From: Actinomycetes bacterium
GTDB lineage: Bacteria; Actinomycetota; Actinomycetes; Actinomycetales; Microbacteriaceae
Reading direction: 5' to 3'
DNA length: 63,535 nucleotides
Assembly (NCBI GenBank): GCA_023432005.1
Contig: JAEYVF010000020.1
Coordinates: 1-63,535 of the forward strand
The notes beneath the pieces were generated by a model, which was not told the origin of the DNA, did not search any database, and saw only the letters and a list, made by a program, of their open reading frames with translations. Every line of letters starts with the position of its first letter. Within the stretch, counting starts at the first letter, position 1. Shown in pieces: positions 47,151-55,583 of this stretch. A program made the position numbers and the translations under genes.

Positions 47151-47672
47151 TCAGCCCTGGGGCGTCGCCGAGGGGCTCGGGGTGCCGCTCGGGGTCGGCG
47201 TCGGGGTCGGGGTCGGCAGCGCGTCCTCGTACTCGACGAGCGTCGCGTCGAGCACCGGGATGCGGAGCTCCCTCTGGTCGCTGCTGATGTGCACGACCGC
47301 GTCGAGCAGCGAGCCGGCGATCGCGCCGAGCGGCTCGAGGGTGACCTGGTCGCCCGAGAAGCCGAAGTCGGTGCGTCCGTTGCCGGCGGCGGTGAGCTCG
47401 ACCTCGTAGTACTCGCCGTCGACGTTCCACTGCACGGTGAAGTCGATGTCGGAGCCGGTCGTGTTGACGGCCGTGCCGATGAGGTTGCCGAGCTCGCCGT
47501 CCTCCGTGACGACGAGCACGTTGCGCAGCTCGAGGTCGCCGAGACTGAGGCTCACGCCGTCGCTCGGGTCGTACTCGCGGCCGGTCTCGGGCTGCTGCCA
47601 GAGCGCGCAGCCGCTCAGGCCGACGACGAGCGCGGCGCTCAGGGCGATGGCGGCCACAGCACGTGCTCTCAC
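47151..47672 (-). CDS. Secreted lipoprotein of unknown function
   Basis: 173 residues. A signal peptide with lipobox VVGLSGCALW (Cys about 23), a beta-rich domain with VVTEDGELGNLIGTAVNTTG, and a C-terminal TPTPTPTPSG repeat tail. The start is GTG at 47672 with GGAGG 7 bases upstream. No family recognised; likely a surface-exposed small lipoprotein. It is convergent with regX3, 15 bases apart. Confidence 0.75.
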   Translation of the reverse strand: MRARAVAAIALSAALVVGLSGCALWQQPETGREYDPSDGVSLSLGDLELRNVLVVTEDGELGNLIGTAVNTTGSDIDFTVQWNVDGEYYEVELTAAGNGRTDFGFSGDQVTLEPLGAIAGSLLDAVVHISSDQRELRIPVLDATLVEYEDALPTPTPTPTPSGTPSPSATPQG

Positions 47673-47800
47673 GGGGATCCTCCAGGCATAGACGACAAGC
47701 CCTGCCAGCCTACCGGTACGCGCGAGCGGCGGATGCCGTCGCCCCCGGCCGGGGGACGTTCCCTGTGATAAAATGAGAGGTCTGCGGAAGGAATAACTCC

Positions 47801-48283
47801 ATGCTCTTCGAGGTCGGCGAAACCGTCGTTTACCCCCATCACGGTGCGGCAACCATCATCGAGGTGAAGGACAGGGTCATCAAGGGTGAGACCAAGAAGT
47901 ACCTGAAGCTCAACGTCACCCAGGGCGACCTGGTCATCGAGGTCCCCGCCGAGAACGTCGACCTCGTCGGCGTCCGCGACGTCATCGGCAAGGAAGGCCT
48001 CGACAAGGTCTTCGAGGTGCTGCGCGCCCCCTTCACCGAGGAGCCCACGAACTGGAGCCGCCGCTACAAGGCGAACCTCGAGAAGCTCGCCTCCGGCGAT
48101 GTCATCAAGGTCTCCGAGGTCGTCCGCGACCTGTGGCGTCGCGACCAGGACCGCGGCCTCTCGGCCGGCGAGAAGCGCATGCTCGCGAAGGCACGTCAGA
48201 TCCTCATCTCCGAGCTCGCGCTCGCCGAGAAGACCGACGAGGAGAAGGCGTCCACCGTCCTCGACGAGGTTCTCGCGTCCTGA
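47801..48283 (+). CDS. carD: RNA polymerase-binding regulator CarD
   Basis: 160 residues. The N-terminal Tudor-like domain starts MLFEVGETVVYPHHGAATII and binds RNA polymerase beta; the helical C-terminal domain (NWSRRYKANLEKLASGD, then VVRDLWRRDQDRGLSAGEK) contacts the promoter fork. It stabilises open complexes at rRNA and other promoters. TAAAAT (47769-47774) is a -10 box and GGAAGGA a ribosome site. Essential in mycobacteria. Confidence 0.97.
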   Translation: MLFEVGETVVYPHHGAATIIEVKDRVIKGETKKYLKLNVTQGDLVIEVPAENVDLVGVRDVIGKEGLDKVFEVLRAPFTEEPTNWSRRYKANLEKLASGDVIKVSEVVRDLWRRDQDRGLSAGEKRMLAKARQILISELALAEKTDEEKASTVLDEVLAS

Positions 48284-48327
48284 TCCCCGACGGTCGCGAC
48301 GGGCTCGTCGCGCCGTAGGCTCGAGGC

Positions 48328-49497
48328 ATGAGCCTCGCCCCGGATGCCGCGCGCCTCGCGATCGTCGTCGTCGCCGCCGGGAGCGGCACGCGCCTCGGCG
48401 AGGACGTCCCCAAGGCGTTCGTCGAGCTCGGCGGTCGCACGATCCTCGAGCACGCCCTCCACGGCGTCTTCGGCGCCACGCATCCCGCCCAGGTGATCGT
48501 CGTCGCGCCCGCGTCGCTCGTGTCGCGCGCTCGAACGCTGGGGGAGCGCGTCGCGGGGGCGGCATCCGGCTATCTCACGGTCGTCGCCGGCGGTGACAGC
48601 CGCCAGGCCTCGGTCGCAGCGGGGCTCGCCGCGCTGCAGCCGAGCGTCGAGGCCGTGCTCGTGCACGACGCCGCACGCGCGCTCGCGCCGAGCGTCCTCA
48701 TCGACCGCGTCGCAACGGCCGCGCTCGCCGGGGGAGCGAGGGGTGTCGTGCCCGCACTGCCCGTCGTCGACACCGTCAAGCGCGTCGAGGGCGAGCGCGT
48801 GCTCGAGACCGTCGACCGCAGCGACCTCGTTCACGTGCAGACGCCGCAGGGGTTCCCGCGCGCCGAGCTCGTCGCCGCCTACGCCGCCGCGCACGACGAG
48901 CACACCGACGACGCGGCGCTCTACGCCGGGGCCGGCCACGAGGTCGTCACGGTGCCCGGCGAGCCGCGCGCGTTCAAGATCACGACCCCGTGGGACCTGC
49001 GCCGGGCCGAGCTGCTGCTGTCGGCCGGCACGCGCATCCGCACGGGCGTCGGCATCGACGTGCACGGCTACGACGAGAACCAGCCCATGTGGCTCGGCGG
49101 CGTCTACTTCCCCGACGAGCCGGGCCTCGCGGGCCACTCCGACGGCGACGCCGTCATCCACGCGATGTGCGACGCACTGCTCTCGGCCGCCGGGCTCGGC
49201 GACATCGGGTCGCGCTTCGGCACCTCCGCCGAGGAGTACGCGGGCGCGGCGAGCGAGGTCTTCCTGCGCGAGACGCTCGCGCTCGTGCGCGGCGCCGGCT
49301 ACCGCGTCGGCAACGTCGCCGTGCAGGTCATCGCCAAGCGGCCGCGGCTCGCGGCCCGCCGCATGGAGCTCGAGCAGCACCTCGGCGAGCTCATCGAGGC
49401 GCCCGTGAGCGTCGCGGCCACGACATCCGACGGCCTCGGGTTCACGGGGCGCGGCGACGGCCTCATGGCGGTCGCGACCGCGCTCGTCACGCGCTGA
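48328..49497 (+). CDS. ispDF: Bifunctional IspD-IspF (MEP pathway)
   Basis: 389 residues, a fusion. IspD (1-230) has VVVAAGSGTRLGEDVPKAF and transfers CMP to methylerythritol phosphate. IspF (about 233-389) has GIDVHGYD, GHSDGDAVIHAMCDALL and DIGSRF, the zinc-site residues, and forms the cyclic diphosphate. TAGGCT lies 6 bases before the ATG. It follows carD as in mycobacteria, where ispD and ispF are separate. Confidence 0.95.
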   Translation: MSLAPDAARLAIVVVAAGSGTRLGEDVPKAFVELGGRTILEHALHGVFGATHPAQVIVVAPASLVSRARTLGERVAGAASGYLTVVAGGDSRQASVAAGLAALQPSVEAVLVHDAARALAPSVLIDRVATAALAGGARGVVPALPVVDTVKRVEGERVLETVDRSDLVHVQTPQGFPRAELVAAYAAAHDEHTDDAALYAGAGHEVVTVPGEPRAFKITTPWDLRRAELLLSAGTRIRTGVGIDVHGYDENQPMWLGGVYFPDEPGLAGHSDGDAVIHAMCDALLSAAGLGDIGSRFGTSAEEYAGAASEVFLRETLALVRGAGYRVGNVAVQVIAKRPRLAARRMELEQHLGELIEAPVSVAATTSDGLGFTGRGDGLMAVATALVTR

Positions 49498-49510
49498 CCC
49501 GGAAACGGGA

Positions 49511-49552
49511 CCGCCCGCCCGATCCCGGGTGCGCCGGGGATCGAGCGGGCGG
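49511..49552. terminator. Strong stem between convergent ispDF and htaA-like genes
   Basis: CCGCCCGC and GCGGGCGG, with inner CGATCCC and GGGGATCG, form a stem of about 16 bp with one bulge. It probably ends both transcripts. Confidence 0.75.
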
Positions 49553-49566
49553 AACCGTGCAGTGCG

Positions 49567-52422
49567 TCAGGCCGTGCGGCGGCGCACCAGGATCACGACG
49601 AGCGCGACGATGATCGCGGCCGCGAGGAGCGCGATCAGCACGGTCGCCCAGACGGGCCAGCCGGCATCCGAGGCGGGATCGGCCTCGACATCCGACTCGC
49701 TCGGCGTGGCCTCGGGCGTCTCCAGGGGCTCGCCGCACTCGGCGTCGACGGTCGCGACGATCGTGAGCGGATCGAGCGCCTCACCGGCCGGGTAGGTGCC
49801 GAAGGCGGCCGATCCCGACTCGGTGAGCGTCGCCGGCACCGCGGTCCACGTGAGGGTGTCGCCGTCGCGCGCCACCGTGGCATCCGTGAGATCGAGCTCG
49901 CCGAACTCGACGTCGGCCTGGTCGACCGCCTCACCGGTCTGGGTCGTGCCGTGGATGTCGACGATCAGCAGCGCGCTGTCGTCGTCGATCACGATGCGCG
50001 GGTTCTCGACCGTCGTGTCGAGGATGCCGCCGTGGCCCGTGAAGCGGATGCCGCCCGCGAACGCGAGATCGAGCGCCTCCTCGCCGTCGGTCGATCCCGT
50101 GCCGCCGACCCACGTGAAGTCGGGCGTCGCGTAGCTCACGTCGTCGCCGACGGTCGTCCACTCGCCGTTCGCGATCGAACCGTCGATGTAGGCGCGGAAG
50201 CTCTCCTTGAAGCCCCACACGAGCGTCGCGTCGTCGACCGTGCACTGCAGCGCGGCGAGGGCGCGCACGGCGTCGAGCTCGAGCACGGCCCCGCGGGCGA
50301 CCGAGCCCTGGAAGGTGAGCGTGTGCGTGCCGGTGAGCCCCTGCGGGAGCTTGCCGGTCCAGGTGGCGACGCCGTTCGCATCCGCCGTGACGTTCTGCGC
50401 GAGCACCGTCGGCGTCGAGTAGATGACGACTCGGATGCCCGACTCGTTCGGCTGGAAGCCGCTCGCGGTCGCGCTCACACTGCCGCCGGGCTGCACGTCG
50501 CCCGAGACGTCGAGGCCCTCGGTGGCCGGCGGGGTCGCCGGGATGGGGTTCCGCACGGCGGCGGACGCGACCGTCACGGTTCCGCCCGTGACCGCGCCCT
50601 TCGCGCCGATCGTGAACGACACCGGGTCGAGCGCCTCGCCCGCGCCATAGAAGCCGCGGAACGCGACCGCGCCGGCGGCCGTGAGCGTCGCGGGCACGTT
50701 GCCGTAGCGCACCGAGCCGTCGGTGCCGACCGTGCGCGACGCCGAGCCGAGCGCGAGGTTCGCGAAGGCGACCGTCGAGCCGTTGACCGTCACGAGGAGC
50801 GTGCCGCTCGTGGCCGAGTCGATGCGCACCTGCGGGTTCGAGAAGCGCAGGTCGAGCTCGCCGTGGTGGCCGGTGAAGCGCACCGTGCCGCCGTACGAGA
50901 CCGTTCCGACGCCGTTCGCGAGCGCCGCATCCGAGGTCTGCGGGAACACGAACGCGTTGCCGAACGTCGACGCCCCGGTCGTGATGATGGATCCGGATGC
51001 GATGGGTCCCGTCACGTAGGCGCGCCACGCGCCCTTGACGCCCCAGCTGAGCGATCCCGTGGTGACGGGGGTGACGGTGCCGGGATCCTCGGGCTGCTGC
51101 GGCGGCGTCGACGAGCCGACGACGGCATCCCACTGGGCGGGTGAGACGGTGACGTCGGCGCGCGCGTAGATGGTGTCGGCGCCGGGCATCGTCTCCTTCT
51201 GCCACACGATGACCTCGTACTGCTTCGTGCGGTCGAGCTTGTCGGCGGCGGCCGTGAGGCTCTGGTCGAACGCGCCGTTCACGAAGACGCCCGGCGTGGC
51301 CCAGTAGCCGAAGGCCGCGTAGCCGCCGTCGCGGCCGACGTTCGCCTCGGTGCCCTTCTCGATGAGCGCGGCGTAGGCGCCCGTCACGTCGCCGAAGCTC
51401 GCGCCCTGAACGCGGACGGTGAGTCCGCTCGCGGCTGAAGCCGAGGTGACCGCGGTGGTGATCGCCGGGCTCGCGGCCGGGGCCGGGAAGGCGAGGGGCA
51501 CGAACTGGTCGTAGGTGTAGGTGGCGTTGACGCCGGACCCGGAGTTGTGGTCGGGGCGCACGAAGATGCCGCACGTGACGCCGCCGTCGCTGGCGGGGGT
51601 CGCGGCGACGCACTCGGTGGTGCTCCAGGCGGCGACGGGGGTGAACTGAAGGCTGAAGGTCCAGACGCCGTCGGTGACGGTGCCCGCGTTGGTCGAGCCG
51701 GGGACGCCGGCGACGCCGGGCTGGATGACCCACTTCTGGGCGGAGCTGAGGCACGCGGGGCCCGTGGGGCGGCCGGTGGAGCCGGTGCCGGGGGCGCCGG
51801 CGGGCTCGACGCAGTTCATGAGGTAGAGACCCATGGTCTGGGTGGAGCCGTTGGTCGCGGTGTAGGTGGCCGGGAAGGTGCCGTTCACCGTCACGTAGCC
51901 CTCGGTCGCGAGGGTCGACTGGTCCACCGTGATGCCGTAATCGGGCGCGGGGACGGGCTCGGGCTCCGGGGCGGGCGGGAACACGGCATCCCACTGACCC
52001 GAGGTCACGGCGACGTCCGTTCGCGCGATGATCGTGTCGGCGTTCGGGTTGGTCTGGTGCTGCCAGAGGATGACCTCGTAGAGCTTCGCGCGGTCGAGCT
52101 TGTCGGCGCTGATGTCGATGATCGACTCGATGCCGCCGTTCTGGATGCCCGCCCAGTAGGCGAAGCCGACGTAGCCCGAGCGGCCCGTGACCCCGGCCTC
52201 GGTGCCCTTCTCGATGATGGCGAGGTAGCCGCCCTCGGGCGCGATGCCCGAGCCGACGACGCGCACGCTGAGCCCGCTGGCCTGCGAGGCCGCGGTCACC
52301 TCCGCGCTGAGCGAGGGGCCCGCCTCGGCGGATGCCGGGGTCGCGGTGAAGACGCTCGCGAGGGCGAGCAGCAGGGCGATCCAGGGCGCGCGTGAGCGCG
52401 CGCGGGCAGGCGCGTACGACAA
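49567..52422 (-). CDS. HtaA-type haem-binding surface protein with duplicated module
   Basis: 951 residues. Signal peptide 1-32. Module A (38-148) recurs at 320-435 with shared AIIEKGTEA-type, ADKLDR-x-K-x-YEVI-x-WQ and QWDAV words. Between them lies a domain with four Cys (204, 224, 271, 284). HtaA domains are at about 457-607 (AWRAY Y469; FTGHH 517-520) and 732-890 (SFRAY Y745; FTGHG H797), giving the Tyr-His haem ligands of corynebacterial HtaA. An Ig-like segment (637-715) lies between. C-terminal helix 922-946 with RRRTA anchors it. TTG start with GGAG upstream. An IdeR/DtxR box lies 60 bases upstream. No haem ABC transporter is in the window. Confidence 0.9.
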   Translation of the reverse strand: MSYAPARARSRAPWIALLLALASVFTATPASAEAGPSLSAEVTAASQASGLSVRVVGSGIAPEGGYLAIIEKGTEAGVTGRSGYVGFAYWAGIQNGGIESIIDISADKLDRAKLYEVILWQHQTNPNADTIIARTDVAVTSGQWDAVFPPAPEPEPVPAPDYGITVDQSTLATEGYVTVNGTFPATYTATNGSTQTMGLYLMNCVEPAGAPGTGSTGRPTGPACLSSAQKWVIQPGVAGVPGSTNAGTVTDGVWTFSLQFTPVAAWSTTECVAATPASDGGVTCGIFVRPDHNSGSGVNATYTYDQFVPLAFPAPAASPAITTAVTSASAASGLTVRVQGASFGDVTGAYAALIEKGTEANVGRDGGYAAFGYWATPGVFVNGAFDQSLTAAADKLDRTKQYEVIVWQKETMPGADTIYARADVTVSPAQWDAVVGSSTPPQQPEDPGTVTPVTTGSLSWGVKGAWRAYVTGPIASGSIITTGASTFGNAFVFPQTSDAALANGVGTVSYGGTVRFTGHHGELDLRFSNPQVRIDSATSGTLLVTVNGSTVAFANLALGSASRTVGTDGSVRYGNVPATLTAAGAVAFRGFYGAGEALDPVSFTIGAKGAVTGGTVTVASAAVRNPIPATPPATEGLDVSGDVQPGGSVSATASGFQPNESGIRVVIYSTPTVLAQNVTADANGVATWTGKLPQGLTGTHTLTFQGSVARGAVLELDAVRALAALQCTVDDATLVWGFKESFRAYIDGSIANGEWTTVGDDVSYATPDFTWVGGTGSTDGEEALDLAFAGGIRFTGHGGILDTTVENPRIVIDDDSALLIVDIHGTTQTGEAVDQADVEFGELDLTDATVARDGDTLTWTAVPATLTESGSAAFGTYPAGEALDPLTIVATVDAECGEPLETPEATPSESDVEADPASDAGWPVWATVLIALLAAAIIVALVVILVRRRTA

Positions 52423-52481
52423 GGAGTGACTCCGTGGGTTTGGGTGTTGTTCGGGTCCGCGACGCGCACCATCGCGAAGAC

Positions 52482-52500
52482 TCAGGTAAGGCTTACCTTA
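52482..52500 (-). promoter_or_regulatory. Iron box (DtxR/IdeR type) upstream of the HtaA gene
   Basis: TCAGGTAAGGCTTACCTTA contains a perfect 7+7 palindrome AGGTAAG-G-CTTACCT and matches the DtxR/IdeR consensus TTAGGTTAGGCTAACCTAA closely. It should repress the HtaA gene when iron is ample. The divergent cysS starts 78 bases away and has its own -10 box. Confidence 0.9.
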
Positions 52501-52577
52501 GTCACTTCTGTTGACATTGTCGAACCCACCCTCGACGGGCCGGGGTCTCGCGCGCATCCCGCCGGTAAACTCGGCGG

Positions 52578-53990
52578 GTGACGATCCGCCTCTACGACAG
52601 CCGCACCCAGGGGCTCCGCGACTTCGAGCCGCTCGAGCCCGGCAAGGTCGGCATGTACGTGTGCGGACCCACGGTGCAGTCCTCGCCCCACGTGGGGCAC
52701 CTTCGCTCGGCCCTCGCCTACGACCTGTGGCGCCGCTGGTTCGCGTACCGCGGCTACGACGTCACCTTCGTGCGCAACGTCACCGACATCGAGGACAAGG
52801 TGCTCGCGAACGCCTCCGAGCACGAGCCGTGGTGGGCCGTCGCCTACCGCGTCGAGCTCGAGTTCACCGCGGGCTACCGGGCCATCGGCATCCTGCCCCC
52901 CACGTACGAGCCGCGCGCGACCGCGAGCATCCCGCAGATGCAGGAGCTCATCGACACGCTCATCGAGCGCGGCCACGCCTACGTCGCCGACGACGGCACG
53001 GGCGACGTCTACTTCGACGTGCGCACGTGGGCCGACTACGGCGCGCTCACCCGCCAGAAGCTCGACGACATGGCCGACTCGCCGGATGCCGCCACGCGCG
53101 GCAAGCGCGACCCGCGCGACTTCGCGCTGTGGAAGGGCTCGAAGCCCGAGGAGCCGGCGGATGCGTCGTGGAACTCCCCGTGGGGAGCCGGTCGCCCCGG
53201 CTGGCACATCGAGTGCTCGGCGATGTCGAAGCGCTACCTCGGCGCCGAGTTCGACATCCACGGCGGCGGCCTCGACCTGCGCTTCCCGCACCACGAGAAC
53301 GAGCTCGCCCAGTCGAGCGCCGCGGGCGACGGCTTCGCGCGCTACTGGGTGCACAACGGCATCGTCATGGTCGAGGGTCAGAAGATGTCGAAGTCGCTCG
53401 GCAACTCCATCTACGCGGCCGAGTTCCTCGCGCTCGCGCCGCCGGTCGTCGTGCGCTACTACCTCGCGAGCGCGCACTACCGCTCGGCCATCGACTACCA
53501 CCCCGGCGCGTTGGAGGAGGCCGAGGCGGCCCTCGACCGCATCCGCGGCTTCCTCGAGCGGGCCGAGCGCGCGCTCGAGTCCGCCCAGGTCGCGGGGCCC
53601 GGCGACGGCCGCGTGCCCGACGCCTTCGCGGAGGCGATGGACGACGACCTCGGAGTGCCGCAGGCGATCGGCGTGCTGCACGAGACCGTGCGCGCCGGCA
53701 ACGTCGCCCTCGACGCGGGCGATTTCGAGCAGGTCGCCGTCGCGCGCGAGCGCGTGAAGGCGATGGCGGGGGTGCTGGGGGTCGACCCGACCTCGCCCGA
53801 GTGGGCTGCGCCCGCATCCGGTGCCGCGGAGACCGCGCTCGGCGCGCTCGTGGAGAAGCTGCTCGCCGACCGGGCCGCCGCCCGAGCCGCGAAGGACTTC
53901 GCGTCGGCCGACCGCATCCGCGAGGAGCTCGCGACGGCGGGCATCGCGATCGACGACACCCCCGACGGGGCGCGCTGGAGCCTCGCATGA
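52578..53990 (+). CDS. cysS: Cysteinyl-tRNA synthetase
   Basis: 470 residues. HIGH-type site SPHVGHLRSALAYD (about 36), zinc residues in YVCGPTVQ, HIECSAMS and FPHHENELAQS, and KMSKS in GQKMSKSLGNS. TAAACT (52566-52571) lies 6 bases before the GTG, a leaderless start. It belongs to the carD-ispDF-cysS-rlmB order. Confidence 0.97.
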   Translation: MTIRLYDSRTQGLRDFEPLEPGKVGMYVCGPTVQSSPHVGHLRSALAYDLWRRWFAYRGYDVTFVRNVTDIEDKVLANASEHEPWWAVAYRVELEFTAGYRAIGILPPTYEPRATASIPQMQELIDTLIERGHAYVADDGTGDVYFDVRTWADYGALTRQKLDDMADSPDAATRGKRDPRDFALWKGSKPEEPADASWNSPWGAGRPGWHIECSAMSKRYLGAEFDIHGGGLDLRFPHHENELAQSSAAGDGFARYWVHNGIVMVEGQKMSKSLGNSIYAAEFLALAPPVVVRYYLASAHYRSAIDYHPGALEEAEAALDRIRGFLERAERALESAQVAGPGDGRVPDAFAEAMDDDLGVPQAIGVLHETVRAGNVALDAGDFEQVAVARERVKAMAGVLGVDPTSPEWAAPASGAAETALGALVEKLLADRAAARAAKDFASADRIREELATAGIAIDDTPDGARWSLA

Positions 53991-54027
53991 TTTCCACCGA
54001 CCACATGACGACGCAGGGGAGCTGCTG

Positions 54028-55011
54028 ATGGCCAAGCCGGGACGCCCGGGGGCGCGCAAGAGCAAGAAGGGCGCGACCACCGGAACGGGAGGCCACGGGC
54101 GCAAGGCGCTCGAGGGCAAGGGCCCCACGCCGAAGGCGGAGGACCGCAGCTGGCACGTCGCCGGCAAGCGCAAGGCGGCGAAGGAGCGGCTCGACGCCGC
54201 ACGCGCCCGCGCCGGGAAGACGGATGCGCCCGCCAGGCGCGCGCCGCGCCCCAAGAAGGCGGACGAGGGCGAGCTCGTCACGGGCCGCAACTCGGTCGTC
54301 GAGGCGCTGCGCGCGAAGATCCCCGCGACGACGCTCTACGTCGCCGCACGCGTCGAGATGGACGACCGCGTCAAGGAGGCGCTGTCGATCGCGACGAAGC
54401 GCGGCATCCCCGTGCTCGAGGTCATGCGCCCCGAGCTCGACCGCATGAGCGGCCACGACGCCGTGCACCAGGGCCTCGCGCTCAAGGTGCCGCCGTACGA
54501 GTACGCCCACCCCTTCGACCTCGTCGAGCGCGCGCACGAGACGGGCCGCCCGCCGCTCATCGTCGCCCTCGACGGCGTGACCGACCCCCGCAACCTGGGC
54601 GCCATCATCCGCTCGGCGGGCGCGTTCGGCGCCCACGGCGTGATCGTGCCGCAGCGTCGCTCGGTGGGCATGACGGCGTCGGCGTGGAAGACCTCGGCGG
54701 GTGCCGCGGTGCGCGTGCCCGTGGCGATGGCCGCGAACCTCACGCAGACGCTGCAGGCGCTCAAGAAGGAGGGCCTCTTCGTGCTCGGCCTCGACGGCGG
54801 GGGCGACACCTCGCTGCCGGGCATCTCGTTCGCGGATCGGCCGATCGTGATCGTCGTCGGCTCGGAGGGCAAGGGCCTCTCGCGCCTCGTCACGGAGAAC
54901 TGCGACGCGATCGTCTCGATCCCGATCTCGTCCGATACGGAGTCGCTCAACGCGGGCATCGCCGTGTCGGTCGCCCTCTACGAGGTCGCGAAGCTCCGCG
55001 CCGACGCCTGA
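54028..55011 (+). CDS. rlmB: 23S rRNA 2'-O-ribose methyltransferase, TrmH/RlmB family
   Basis: 327 residues. A basic, low-complexity N-terminus (1-85, rich in Lys/Arg/Gly) precedes the SpoU domain. Substrate-binding part ELVTGRNSVVEALR, then the knot motifs DGVTDPRNLGAIIRSAG, IVVGSEGKGLSR and SDTESLNAGIAVSVALYE. The exact rRNA target (Gm2251 in E. coli) is inferred. It follows cysS after 37 bases. Confidence 0.92.
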   Translation: MAKPGRPGARKSKKGATTGTGGHGRKALEGKGPTPKAEDRSWHVAGKRKAAKERLDAARARAGKTDAPARRAPRPKKADEGELVTGRNSVVEALRAKIPATTLYVAARVEMDDRVKEALSIATKRGIPVLEVMRPELDRMSGHDAVHQGLALKVPPYEYAHPFDLVERAHETGRPPLIVALDGVTDPRNLGAIIRSAGAFGAHGVIVPQRRSVGMTASAWKTSAGAAVRVPVAMAANLTQTLQALKKEGLFVLGLDGGGDTSLPGISFADRPIVIVVGSEGKGLSRLVTENCDAIVSIPISSDTESLNAGIAVSVALYEVAKLRADA

Positions 55012-55017
55012 CCCGCC

Positions 55018-55081
55018 ATAGTTCCCGTTCCGCGTGTTCGCACCCGTTCGTTCGGCGACTAACGCGCGGAACGGGAACTAT
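55018..55081. repeat. Long perfect palindrome between rlmB and UPF0303 gene
   Basis: ATAGTTCCCGTTCCGCG (55018-55034) pairs perfectly with 55065-55081 across a 30-base loop. It lies 6 bases after the rlmB stop and includes the UPF0303 stop codon, so it can end both convergent transcripts. Sequence unrelated to the GAGGTGTCAC family. Confidence 0.85.
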
Positions 55082-55548
55082 CGGGAGGCGAGGTAGCGCC
55101 GCACGGCCTCCGCGGTCGTCGCGTGGTCGACGACGTCGGGCTCCCCCGAGGTCGTGATCGTGCCGACGACCTCGCCGGCCACGCGGATGGGGATCGAGCC
55201 GCCGTGCGCGCGCAGGAGCTCGTGGTCGACATCCGTCCGCTCCTCGAACGGGGTGCCCGCCTCCGCGTGACGCAGCTTCACGAGGAGCGACGGCTCGCCG
55301 AAGCGCTCCGCGACGGCGGCCTTGCCCGCGAGCCAGGGGTCGTTCCCGGGGCCCGTCGTGCCGAGCTTCGCCTGGAACACCACGTCGCCGCGCAGCACGA
55401 TGCGCACGGCGAGGTTGAGCCCGCGCTCGTCGATCACCTCGAGGGCCGCGAGGCCCAGGTCGACGGCGTCGTCGTTGTCGAACGACTCGACGTCGAACGC
55501 GTCCTCGCGCTCGAGGTCGGCGACGGTGTACTCGGGGAGCTCGGCCAT
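55078..55548 (-). CDS. UPF0303 / GlcG-HbpS-like haem-degrading domain protein
   Basis: 156 residues. NLAVRIVLRGDVVFQAKLGT, DPWLAGKAAVAERFGEPSLL and SIPIRVAGEVVGTITTSGEP match the UPF0303 branch of the GlcG/HbpS fold. Relatives bind haem; function here is uncertain. TAGTCT (minus) lies 6 bases before the ATG. It is 2.6 kb from the haem-binding HtaA gene, which may be coincidence. Confidence 0.8.
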   Translation of the reverse strand: MAELPEYTVADLEREDAFDVESFDNDDAVDLGLAALEVIDERGLNLAVRIVLRGDVVFQAKLGTTGPGNDPWLAGKAAVAERFGEPSLLVKLRHAEAGTPFEERTDVDHELLRAHGGSIPIRVAGEVVGTITTSGEPDVVDHATTAEAVRRYLASR

Positions 55549-55583
55549 GTCGGCAGACTATCGCCGCGCGCGTGCACGCCGCG

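Noticed and set aside
52511..52516. TTGACA as a -35 box for cysS
   Set aside because: It is about 50 bases from the TAAACT box, too far for a standard spacing.
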